This document shows, piece by piece, positions 1 to 8,178 of a stretch of DNA of 64,000 nt. The position numbers and the translations under genes are program-made. The stretch covers positions 1-64,000 of the forward strand of contig JAEELF010000046.1 of the NCBI GenBank assembly GCA_016288815.1, in the 5' to 3' direction. The stretch's first letter is position 1. Every line of letters begins with the position of its first letter. This stretch comes from Ruminococcus sp. Its GTDB lineage: Bacteria > Bacillota > Clostridia > Oscillospirales > Ruminococcaceae. The notes beneath the pieces are model-generated. The model made no database searches. It was not told the DNA's origin and was given only the letters and a program-made list of their open reading frames with translations.

Positions 1-42
1 AGCCCTCCAGTAGATGAAGTCATGAAACAGAGGACCTCGAAG

Positions 43-119
43 TGGCGCGCCTTGCTGGATTCGAACCAGCGGCTTACTGCTTAGAAGGCAGTTACTCTAT
101 CCAGCTGAGTTAAAGGCGC
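43..119 (-). tRNA. tRNA-Arg (anticodon TCT)
   Basis: On the minus strand this folds as a full cloverleaf. The 7-bp acceptor stem begins GCGCCTT and pairs with AAGGCGC, followed by discriminator G and an encoded CCA. The anticodon stem ACTGC/GCAGT encloses loop CTTCTAA, giving anticodon TCT, which reads AGA. The T arm carries GGTTCGAATCC. It lies 42 nt from a second tRNA of the same orientation, so the two may be co-transcribed. Confidence 0.96.
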
Positions 120-161
120 ACAGAAAAGATCAGCAGCCGAGGCTGCGTCATGAACTCTGTA

Positions 162-235
<74 letters not shown>

Positions 236-521
236 AGCGGAGTTTCAACAGGTGATATTATACCACAAAGCACTGTTATTGTCAATACCGCATTGCAAAA
301 ACAGTCAGAATCCACAAAAACCGCATTCCGCCGGTCTGCCCCGGAGTGTAAAATGACGATTTGCCCCGGCGGGCTCCCGGAAGGGGCATTTCTGTCACAT
401 TAATGTAAGGTAACTGCCTTATCATTATAGCATAACGGCGGTCAGTTATTGCCCGAAAAATGCGGTCTTATGCAAAATTTGCGCAGTTATGGCAAAAGTT
501 GCAAAATAAATGCAAAATCTA

Positions 522-550
522 TTGACAAAAAATCGTTATTGTAATATCAT
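522..550 (+). promoter_or_regulatory. Candidate promoter for the transporter operon
   Basis: TTGACA at 522-527 is followed after 17 nt by TATCAT at 545-550, a good fit to the vegetative sigma factor. It lies in the 523-nt non-coding stretch 236-758, which is AT-rich and holds no gene I can support. The leader to the first ATG at 759 would be about 200 nt; I recognise no riboswitch in it. Confidence 0.6.
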
Positions 551-758
551 TCTCTTAGAACGAAAACACAGAGCAAAAAAGCCGGTCGGAAGTTAAAACA
601 AAAAAATATATCGGCTGTTTCGTCTTTTTTGTGTCTCAGAGTCACTTATATGTGGAGAGCAGATCCTGCATGATAATTTTTATCATTTAACTTGGCAGGA
701 TCATAAAGAGACCGACACTATATCAGTATGGTGTACGCAGAATGTAAGGTGTGGTGAA

Positions 759-1646
759 ATGAAGAAAAAGACAAAGAACCAGTGCGGGCGGCGCGGTGAG
801 CGCATATTCAGCAGCGCCTGCATTGTGCCGAGCCTCCTCGGAGTGCTCATCTTCTTCCTGATACCGTTCGGGATAGTGGTCTACTATTCCCTCATCAACA
901 ACCCCATCATGAAGGAATTCGTGAAGTTCGACAACTACTCGGCGCTCCTCGAGAACACCGCCTTCAAGAAGGCGGCGCACAACACGGCGATGTTCAGCAT
1001 TGTGGCTGTACCGCTTGCAGTGGTGCTGTCGCTCGGGCTTGCGGTGCTGCTGGAGAGAAATATCCCCGGCAAGAGCGCGTTCAGGACGTTCTTTCTCAGT
1101 CCGCTCATGGTGCCGACGGCTTCGGTAGTGCTTGTGTGGCAGGTGCTGTTCCACAATCACGGTACGATCAATCAGGTCGTGGAGCTCTTCGGAGGCACTC
1201 CGGTCGACTGGCTGAAGTCGCAGCACGGACAGGTCATTATAATATGTATGTTCCTCTGGAAGAACATGGGCTACAACATGATATTGTTCATGTCGGCGCT
1301 GAGCGGTATCCCGCGTGACATACTCGAGGTCGCAGACCTTGAGGGCGCGAGCTCATGGTACAAGTTCGTACACATCAAGCTCCGCTACCTTTCCCCGACG
1401 ATACTCTTCGTGCTGATACTCTCGCTGATAAACTCCTTCAAGATATTCCGCGAGGTATACCTGCTTACCGGCAACTACCCCTTTGATAAGCTGTATATGC
1501 TCCAGCACTTCATGAACAACACGTTCGCGAGCCTCGATTACCAGAAGCTGAGCGCGGCAGCGGTGCTGTTCTCGCTCGTGATGATAGTCGTCATCGCGGT
1601 GCTCCTCATCATCGAGAACTTCTTCGGAAAGGACGTGGAGGGCTGA
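759..1646 (+). CDS. ABC transporter permease, MalF/UgpA-type (sugar)
   Basis: A 295-residue inner-membrane permease of the carbohydrate-uptake type 1 ABC family, predicted to form a heterodimer with the next gene's product. About six hydrophobic segments are visible, the first at residues 20-45. Near residue 190 is the EAA loop (EVADLEGAS...), the cytoplasmic contact for an MsmK/MalK-type ATPase. The ATG is preceded by a weak AAGGTG. It is the first gene of a five-gene operon; its stop shares one base with the next start. No ATPase gene is nearby, so a shared ATPase encoded elsewhere is inferred. The substrate cannot be read from the sequence. Confidence 0.9.
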   Translation: MKKKTKNQCGRRGERIFSSACIVPSLLGVLIFFLIPFGIVVYYSLINNPIMKEFVKFDNYSALLENTAFKKAAHNTAMFSIVAVPLAVVLSLGLAVLLERNIPGKSAFRTFFLSPLMVPTASVVLVWQVLFHNHGTINQVVELFGGTPVDWLKSQHGQVIIICMFLWKNMGYNMILFMSALSGIPRDILEVADLEGASSWYKFVHIKLRYLSPTILFVLILSLINSFKIFREVYLLTGNYPFDKLYMLQHFMNNTFASLDYQKLSAAAVLFSLVMIVVIAVLLIIENFFGKDVEG

Positions 1647-2602
1647 TGATGACGCTGAAACAGAAAAAACACACGCTCGATATCATCGTCACCGTGTTCA
1701 TCTTCGTAGCGGCAGTGATGTTCATAATGCCCACGGTCCTGACGATAGCGAACTCGTTCATGACCTCCAAGGAGATATCCGCCAACTACGGCTCGATGTT
1801 CAGTAACATGACCGATGACAAGAAGACCTTCATCTCCGAGAACGTAAACCTCAAGTTCATTCCCGACAAGGTAACGTTCGACCAGTACAGGGCGGTGCTC
1901 TTCAAGAGCCCGGACTACCTGATGAAGTTCTGGAACTCCGTGATACTCACAGTACCGATAACGCTGTTCCAGCTCATAGTTGCGGTGTTCGCGTCCTACG
2001 GCTTCGCGAGATACCCCAACAAGGTGAAGAACATCATATTCTTCGCATATATAATCCTCATGCTCATGCCGTATCAGGTAACGCTCGTGCCGAACTACCT
2101 CGTCGCAGATAAGTTCGGTATGCTCGAGGCAGCCGAGAAGCTCCCCTTCCACGGAGCGGCAGCCTTCCTGAACGTCTTCTCGATGATGTGGACGCGGCGT
2201 GCAGTGATACTCCCCGGTATCTTCTCTCCGTTCAGCGTGTTCCTGCTCACTAAGGTAATGCGCCGTATACCGGTATCCTACGTCGAGGCTGCCAAGCTCG
2301 ACGGCGCAGGCGAGTTCCAGATACTCACAAAGATATATCTCCCGCTCTGCAAGAGCGCGCTCGTCTCGATAGGTATGCTCGTATTCATCGACTACTGGAA
2401 CATGGTGGAGCAGCCGCTCGTCCTGATGAAGGACGCGGAAATGCATCCGCTGTCAGTGTTCCTTTCGCAGATCAACACCGGCGACGTCGGCCTCGCATTC
2501 GCGGTCGGAGCCGTCTACATGGTACCGACGATACTGATGTTCCTCTACGGCGAGGATTACCTCGTGGAGGGAATAACATATTCGGGCGGAATTAAAGGAT
2601 AG
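1646..2602 (+). CDS. ABC transporter permease, MalG/UgpE-type (sugar)
   Basis: This 318-residue protein is the second CUT1-type permease subunit, with about six membrane segments; the first is near residues 14-33. The EAA loop is visible (EAAKLDGAGEFQ near residue 215), followed by the usual C-terminal helices. The start codon overlaps the previous stop (TGATG), which implies translational coupling and a 1:1 pairing with the upstream permease. A second ATG follows directly, so the true start could be one codon later. An insertion of about 40 polar residues (roughly 45-85) lies after the first helix, probably on the outer face. Confidence 0.9.
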   Translation: MMTLKQKKHTLDIIVTVFIFVAAVMFIMPTVLTIANSFMTSKEISANYGSMFSNMTDDKKTFISENVNLKFIPDKVTFDQYRAVLFKSPDYLMKFWNSVILTVPITLFQLIVAVFASYGFARYPNKVKNIIFFAYIILMLMPYQVTLVPNYLVADKFGMLEAAEKLPFHGAAAFLNVFSMMWTRRAVILPGIFSPFSVFLLTKVMRRIPVSYVEAAKLDGAGEFQILTKIYLPLCKSALVSIGMLVFIDYWNMVEQPLVLMKDAEMHPLSVFLSQINTGDVGLAFAVGAVYMVPTILMFLYGEDYLVEGITYSGGIKG

Positions 2603-2613
2603 GAGAAGCTGCT

Positions 2614-4347
2614 ATGAATGAAAGCACAGAACTTAAAGAAATAAAAGAGATAAAGGGCGATCCCGAGAAGCGCGACCCGCGCAGGAAGCGTGAGACCATA
2701 AAGACCATACTCATCATCTTCCTCGTGGTGCTACTGCTGCTCACGTTCTTCTCGAACACGATAATGAACCGCTCCCTTGCGGAGATAACCACTGAGAGGG
2801 TCTCCTCCGGAAAGCTCACCGAGAGAGTCCGCGGCGGCGGAGTGATCGAGTCCAATCAGACATACGAGGTCACGATCGACGGCAACAAGAGCGTTGACAA
2901 GATAATGATAAAGGCTGGTCAGACCGTAAATGCTGACGACGTGCTGTTCGTCGTGGGCGGCTCGCCCAGCGAGGAGCTCACTGCCGCAGAGGACCAGCTC
3001 GCGACGCTCCAGCTCAACTACTCCAAGGCGCTGCTCACTCCCGCTGCTGATTACACCTCCGAGGACAAGGAGATAGCGAATGCACAGGAGGACCTCAACG
3101 CTCTCATCGCAAAGCGCGACGCAGCAAAGATACGCGAGTCGGGCGCACAGGCTGCCCTCGACCAGTACAACAGCAACAAGGCTCAGCTCGCTGACAAGAC
3201 CTCGCAGTCCGAGAGAGTGTCTGCCACTATCGCAGCGATAGATGCTGACGATTATACAGCGGCTTCCCCGGAATACCTCGGTGACCTCGTCTCGCTGCAA
3301 AGTGAGTGCGTGAGCGCCGAGACAGAATACTCAGCAGCATATGAGTTATACACACAGCTCCTCACAGATGGAGCGGCTGAAGAAACACTCGCAGCTGCAC
3401 AGGAGGATATGGACGCGAAGTCCGCACGCCGCGACGAGGCTAAGAAGAGCTACTCCAACGCAAAGTCAGGCAAGCGCTCCGAGCTCTCGGCAACGCTCGC
3501 GCAGCTCCAGTCTGATATAAGCTACCTTTCCTCGTACATCTCCGCATATGAGGCCTCCCTCAGCGATCCGTCGGAGTCGTATGAGTCCCTCGCGGCACAG
3601 GTCACAGAAAAGCAGCGCTACCTCGAGAACCTCATGATAACGCTCGCCAAGACCAAGACCACCGACGAGAACACTGCTGCTCTCGCGGCACTCGACCTCG
3701 AGGCTATGCAGACCGAGATCACCAAGCAGGAGGAGAAGGTCTCCAAGCTCCGCGAGGAAAGCGGCGCGACTGAGATAAAGTCCAAGTACAGCGGCGTCGT
3801 GAGCTCCGTATATGTTCAGCCCGGCGACACCACTACCCCCGGCAATGCGCTCGCTTCGATAGATATTTCAGAAGAGGGCTACACGCTCAAGGTAACAGTA
3901 GACGGCGCCAAAGCGTCGAAGGTGAAGATCGGCACTGCGGCGGAGGTCATGAACAACTGGAACGGCGACGTTCAGGCAGTCCTCTCCGAGATAAAGAACG
4001 ATTCTACTCCCGGCTCCAAGAACCGCGTGCTCGTGTTCACGGTCACCGGAAACGTAGACTCCGGCACCTACCTCGATATCTCGATACCGTGCGGCAGCGG
4101 CAACTACGACGCTATAGTCCCGAAGAACGCGGTCCGCAAGGACAACGGCGGCAACTTCGTAATGATGGTGACGTCCAAGAACTCGCCGCTCGGCAACCGC
4201 TACTACGTCGACAGAGTTCCCGTTGAGGTGATCGTTTCAGACGAGACCTCGAGCGCAGTCCAGGGCGACATAAATTACGGCGATTACGTCATAACCGCAT
4301 GGAGCAAGCCCATAGATCCCGGAGATCAGGTCCGCATGAAGGAATAA
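2614..4347 (+). CDS. HlyD/MFP-type membrane-fusion adaptor
   Basis: A 577-residue single-pass membrane protein. A basic N-terminus precedes a transmembrane helix at about 29-47. The first half of a barrel/lipoyl hybrid domain follows at about 74-113 (GGGVIES..., IKAGQTV). A very long Ala/Glu/Ser-rich coiled-coil hairpin runs from about 120 to 380, and the second lipoyl half at 384-420 includes YSGVVSSVYVQPGD. A beta-barrel region ends the protein. This is the architecture of MacA/HlyD adaptors, here in a Gram-positive context. An AGGAG ribosome site lies upstream. It sits between importer permeases and a MacB-like protein, so it may link solute capture to another extracytoplasmic complex; that role is inferred. 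Confidence 0.85.
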   Translation: MNESTELKEIKEIKGDPEKRDPRRKRETIKTILIIFLVVLLLLTFFSNTIMNRSLAEITTERVSSGKLTERVRGGGVIESNQTYEVTIDGNKSVDKIMIKAGQTVNADDVLFVVGGSPSEELTAAEDQLATLQLNYSKALLTPAADYTSEDKEIANAQEDLNALIAKRDAAKIRESGAQAALDQYNSNKAQLADKTSQSERVSATIAAIDADDYTAASPEYLGDLVSLQSECVSAETEYSAAYELYTQLLTDGAAEETLAAAQEDMDAKSARRDEAKKSYSNAKSGKRSELSATLAQLQSDISYLSSYISAYEASLSDPSESYESLAAQVTEKQRYLENLMITLAKTKTTDENTAALAALDLEAMQTEITKQEEKVSKLREESGATEIKSKYSGVVSSVYVQPGDTTTPGNALASIDISEEGYTLKVTVDGAKASKVKIGTAAEVMNNWNGDVQAVLSEIKNDSTPGSKNRVLVFTVTGNVDSGTYLDISIPCGSGNYDAIVPKNAVRKDNGGNFVMMVTSKNSPLGNRYYVDRVPVEVIVSDETSSAVQGDINYGDYVITAWSKPIDPGDQVRMKE

Positions 4348-4362
4348 GGCGGTGCGGCGCTT

Positions 4363-5493
4363 ATGAGATTCAGGATAAGGTTAGCCTACGCTGTCATTGC
4401 GGCAGTCAACGCAGCAGCCCTCATCGGAGCGGCGGCGCTGACAGTTGCGGGCAGCTCGATGGCAAAGTCCCAGCGGTACAACAGTGCCGCAGATGTCTGG
4501 CGGGGCAGCAGCAAGATGAACTTCACGCAGGTAAGCTGCTTCTTCGAGGGCGGCGAGGAGCTCACAACTGACTTCGTCGCAGGAGTTGAGGCTGACCTCA
4601 CAGCGGCGCTGAAAGAAGTCGCCGTCACCGAGGAGGAGGGCGAGGACCTCATCGCATACGGCTACAGCGCACCGCTCGGCACATACACCGTCACTGGCGA
4701 TATCCCGGGGCAGTCCGAAGCGGAGCTCACGGCGGTCGGAGGAGATTTCTTCCTGTTCCGGCAGTTCGAGCTCATCAGCGGAGCGTACTTCTCCGACGAC
4801 GATATCATGCAGGACGGAGCGGTCATCGACCGTACACTCGCTTATTCGCTCTACGGCTCCGACGATGTCGCGGGCATGAGTGTATATATAAACGGTCAGC
4901 AGTTCTATATCGCGGGAGTCATAGCAGACCCGCAGACCGAGCCTGAAAAACAGTGCGCGGGCGACAAGCCCCGGGCTTACGTCTCATATGAGACGGCTGA
5001 TCTGCTCGCCGGAGAGTACAATGAGTACACCGGCACCAGCAGCTTCAGGCACATAACCTGCTATGAATGCGTGCTTCCGGATCCCGTGGACGGCTTCGCC
5101 TACGGCGCCGTCAAGAAGCACTTCGAGGGAACGACGGTGAGCGTAGTGAACAACACCGCCCGCTTCAAGCCCTCAGTGAGAGCCAAGCGCTACAAGAGGC
5201 TCTCGGATTATGCGGTACACAGCTCCGGGACGGTCTACCCATACTGGGAGAACGCCTCGAGGATAGTGGAGTTCAGGCTCTCGCAGCTCTACCACTTCCG
5301 CAGGCTGCTGCTCATAGTCCCCGTGCTCACGCTTATATGGCTCGCGGTCATCGGTTACCGTGCGCTGAAGAAGCAGGGCAGGCGCTTATTCAGCTCCATT
5401 GCACTGAAGCTGAGCCACCTGAGGTGGAGACTGATACAGAGATCGGCTGAACGCAAAGAAAAGCGCAGCCAGAAGGCAAAAGAAAGTCAATAA
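4363..5493 (+). CDS. MacB-like periplasmic-core-domain membrane protein, no ATPase
   Basis: This 376-residue protein has a transmembrane helix at about 6-30, a large extracytoplasmic domain (about 40-300) and one more helix at about 318-338, ending in a basic cytoplasmic tail. The outer domain resembles the MacB periplasmic core: phrases such as FFLFRQFELISGAYF and GMSVYINGQQFYIAGV match its pattern of a residue-rich 'version of the substrate state' fold. True MacB/FtsX permeases carry three helices after this domain; here only one is visible. It follows the HlyD-like adaptor by 15 nt, echoing macA-macB order. Without an ATPase or the missing helices, a structural or adaptor role is more likely than transport. 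Confidence 0.7.
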   Translation: MRFRIRLAYAVIAAVNAAALIGAAALTVAGSSMAKSQRYNSAADVWRGSSKMNFTQVSCFFEGGEELTTDFVAGVEADLTAALKEVAVTEEEGEDLIAYGYSAPLGTYTVTGDIPGQSEAELTAVGGDFFLFRQFELISGAYFSDDDIMQDGAVIDRTLAYSLYGSDDVAGMSVYINGQQFYIAGVIADPQTEPEKQCAGDKPRAYVSYETADLLAGEYNEYTGTSSFRHITCYECVLPDPVDGFAYGAVKKHFEGTTVSVVNNTARFKPSVRAKRYKRLSDYAVHSSGTVYPYWENASRIVEFRLSQLYHFRRLLLIVPVLTLIWLAVIGYRALKKQGRRLFSSIALKLSHLRWRLIQRSAERKEKRSQKAKESQ

Positions 5494-5536
5494 TAGATCA
5501 AAACAGCGATCAACATGATATCAAGGAGGAATTGGT

Positions 5537-7942
5537 ATGAAAAAGACAATGTTCAGACGCACTATGGCAGGCATCGCAGCGCTCGCACTCGCGGCAGGCG
5601 CGGTATCCTGCGGAAGGAGCAAGGAAGAGGCAAAGGAGCCCAAGAAGGGCAGCACTGAGATCAAGAACGCTGCCCGCGCGGAGAAGCTCTCCGACGCAGA
5701 ATTCAACTATGTGAACTACATGAGCTACCTGCCGGATATGGATAAGCTCGTGATAATTGCCGCTGACAGCGACTACAATCTCGGCGTCTACACCACAGAC
5801 AAGAGCATGGAGGTGTTCGATAAGCTCCCGATAGACCTCGGTGAGAACGATGAGTACTCCTACGCTAATGCATATGTAGGCAAGGACGGCACTATCGCAG
5901 TCGGCAGGACCACAACGGACTACGGTGATTTCGAGCTGCCGGACTATGACGACCCGAACTTCGACTACGAGCACTTCGACTGGGACGCTATGGAGGAGGC
6001 TGGTGTCACGACCTCCACGATGACGCTTTACGACATCGACGGAAACGAGCTCTCGACCTTTGATTTCAACTTGGACGAGAGCTCCGCAGGCAATAAGAAA
6101 TATTACGGTTCGAGCGAGGTGTTCGTCGTTGACAAGGACACTATCATCTCCTCGGAATACGATTCCAGCGACAATCAGGTGCTGATAAAGTACGACTCCA
6201 AGGGCAACAAGCAGGGCGAGCTCTCGCTCGGCAAGGACTCATGGTTCAGCTCGTCGGCAGCCACCTCCGACGGAAAGCTCGCGCTGAGTATGTACGGTCA
6301 GAACTCCGGCATGGAGCTCAAGCTGGTCAACACCGACACTATGCAGTTTGATTCCGGTGTTATCGACCTCTCCGAAGCCGGAGACTATGTCAACGGTATG
6401 TTCACCGGCTTCGGCGACCAGCTGATCTACTTCACCACCGGACAGGGCATATTCGGTGTTTCTGCCGACGGCACCGTCGAGGAGAAGGTAAACTGGATCG
6501 ACTCCGGCATGAACTCCTATGACTACAGCCAGTTCGTAGCTATCGGCGAGGACGAGTTCGTGATGTACAGCTATGACTACAACGGCGGAAATGGTTCGTT
6601 CAACAAGCTCTCCAAGATCGACTCCTCCGAGTTCGAGAACACTATCGTTGTCACCATTGCTGTGCTCTACGATGACTACGAGCTCACACAGGCTGTCAAC
6701 GACTTCAATAACTCCAACACTGACTACCGTATCAGAGTCGAGAACTACAGCAAGTACGACGACTATGAGTACATCGAGGGTCAGGATATGCCCAAGATCA
6801 ACAACACTGCGGCTGACCAGCTCAAGAAGGACATCATTGCAGGCAAGACCCCCGATATGATCTGCTGCTACGACCGCACAGTAATGGATACCCTTTCCAA
6901 TAAGGGCGCATTCACTGACCTTTACCAGTACATGGGCAAGGACGGCACAGTCTCCAAGGACGAGCTCATGCCCAACCTCCTCGAGGCTCTCGAGACAGAC
7001 GGCAAGCTTTACTCTATATCGCCTTCCTTCTACCTGTACGCTTACGCTGTAAAGAGCAAGTACTACGACAAGGACACATGGACTGTTTCCGAATTCATTG
7101 ACACGTTCCGTAAGCTCCCCGAGGGCGCTAATGTGTTCCAGTGGGGCAATTCCAAGGATAACATCCTGAGTATGCTCCTCTACGGCAGCGGCGATTATGT
7201 TGACTACAGAAACGGCACCTGCGACTTCGACAACGAGGACTTCATCAACCTCCTCAAGTTCTGCAACGAGTTCCCTGACGAAGAGGACGAGGGCATCAAC
7301 TGGGAGACAGCAACAGATGAAGAGATCACGAACTACAACAGAGATCAGGAATACGCTTACCGCAACGACAAGGCTTTCGTATATGAGATAGGTCTTTCGT
7401 GGCTCATGGATTACAAGGAATCCAAGGTGGGCAGGTTCGGCGAGGACATCAACATCGTAGGCTATCCTTCCAAGACAGGCAACGGCTTATACCTCCAGGC
7501 TTCCAACAATCTGGCTATCCTTGATGATTCGCCCTCCAAGGAGGCTTGCTGGAAATTCATCAGCACGCTCTTCACTGAGGACTACCAGAAGGATCACTGC
7601 TCTTACAATATCCCCATGCTCACCACAGTCTTCGACCAGAAGTTCGAGGATGCGAAGCAGAAGCCTTACTACGAGGATGAGAACGGCAAGAAGGTCGAGT
7701 ACGACGACACCTACTACTTAGTTGACGAGGAGATAATCATTGACCCGCTCACACAGGATGAGTGCGATTTCCTCAAGGAGAAGATAATGTCTGCGAACCA
7801 GATCACAAGCTCCTACTCCACTGATGTTTACAATATCATCAGCGAGGAAGTACAGGCGTACTTCAACGGCGAGAAGTCCGCTGAGGACACAGCTGCTATG
7901 ATACAGAACCGTGTATCTATCCTCATCAGTGAGCAGTCCTGA
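5537..7942 (+). CDS. Lipoprotein: N-terminal propeller-like region plus extracellular solute-binding domain
   Basis: An 801-residue lipoprotein with a signal peptide ending AVSC, so lipidation is expected at Cys25. Residues about 45-365 are rich in short beta-strand repeats with Asp/Gly turns, suggesting a beta-propeller. From about 368 to the end it matches the family 1 extracellular solute-binding fold: VTIAVLYDDYELTQAV, then LKKDIIAGKTPDMI, and a C-terminal KEACWKFISTLF. Usual CUT1 binding proteins are about 420-450 residues, so the N-terminal half is an extra module. It is the last gene of the operon, preceded by a strong AAGGAGG site and followed by a terminator. It should deliver ligand to the MalF/MalG-type permeases. 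Confidence 0.85.
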   Translation: MKKTMFRRTMAGIAALALAAGAVSCGRSKEEAKEPKKGSTEIKNAARAEKLSDAEFNYVNYMSYLPDMDKLVIIAADSDYNLGVYTTDKSMEVFDKLPIDLGENDEYSYANAYVGKDGTIAVGRTTTDYGDFELPDYDDPNFDYEHFDWDAMEEAGVTTSTMTLYDIDGNELSTFDFNLDESSAGNKKYYGSSEVFVVDKDTIISSEYDSSDNQVLIKYDSKGNKQGELSLGKDSWFSSSAATSDGKLALSMYGQNSGMELKLVNTDTMQFDSGVIDLSEAGDYVNGMFTGFGDQLIYFTTGQGIFGVSADGTVEEKVNWIDSGMNSYDYSQFVAIGEDEFVMYSYDYNGGNGSFNKLSKIDSSEFENTIVVTIAVLYDDYELTQAVNDFNNSNTDYRIRVENYSKYDDYEYIEGQDMPKINNTAADQLKKDIIAGKTPDMICCYDRTVMDTLSNKGAFTDLYQYMGKDGTVSKDELMPNLLEALETDGKLYSISPSFYLYAYAVKSKYYDKDTWTVSEFIDTFRKLPEGANVFQWGNSKDNILSMLLYGSGDYVDYRNGTCDFDNEDFINLLKFCNEFPDEEDEGINWETATDEEITNYNRDQEYAYRNDKAFVYEIGLSWLMDYKESKVGRFGEDINIVGYPSKTGNGLYLQASNNLAILDDSPSKEACWKFISTLFTEDYQKDHCSYNIPMLTTVFDQKFEDAKQKPYYEDENGKKVEYDDTYYLVDEEIIIDPLTQDECDFLKEKIMSANQITSSYSTDVYNIISEEVQAYFNGEKSAEDTAAMIQNRVSILISEQS

Positions 7943-7982
7943 CGCAAGTTTACCACACTTATATAAACCTCCTTTGTTCCGG

Positions 7983-8009
7983 GCCCCGCTCTTTATGAGC
8001 GGGGCTTTT
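7983..8009 (+). terminator. Intrinsic terminator after the transporter operon
   Basis: A 9-bp perfect stem, GCCCCGCTC with GAGCGGGGC, encloses a 5-nt loop and is followed by four T. It lies 41 nt after the stop of the solute-binding lipoprotein gene. Confidence 0.85.
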
Positions 8010-8094
8010 GCGCGGATGCACGGAATGCGCTCCTACGGCATTTGCGCTCCCGCAGCCCGTGTTTGATTTGCACACTATTTATTCATTTTACGGA

Positions 8095-8123
8095 TTGACA
8101 AAACGTTAATAAAAATGTAAAAT
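8095..8123 (+). promoter_or_regulatory. Promoter of the dockerin esterase gene
   Basis: TTGACA at 8095-8100 and TAAAAT at 8118-8123 are separated by exactly 17 nt. The start codon lies about 55 nt downstream of the -10 box. Confidence 0.8.
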
Positions 8124-8178
8124 ATATCGTGGATAATTTTCGGCAATACCAATAAATCTGACAGAAGGAGTGTTTGAA

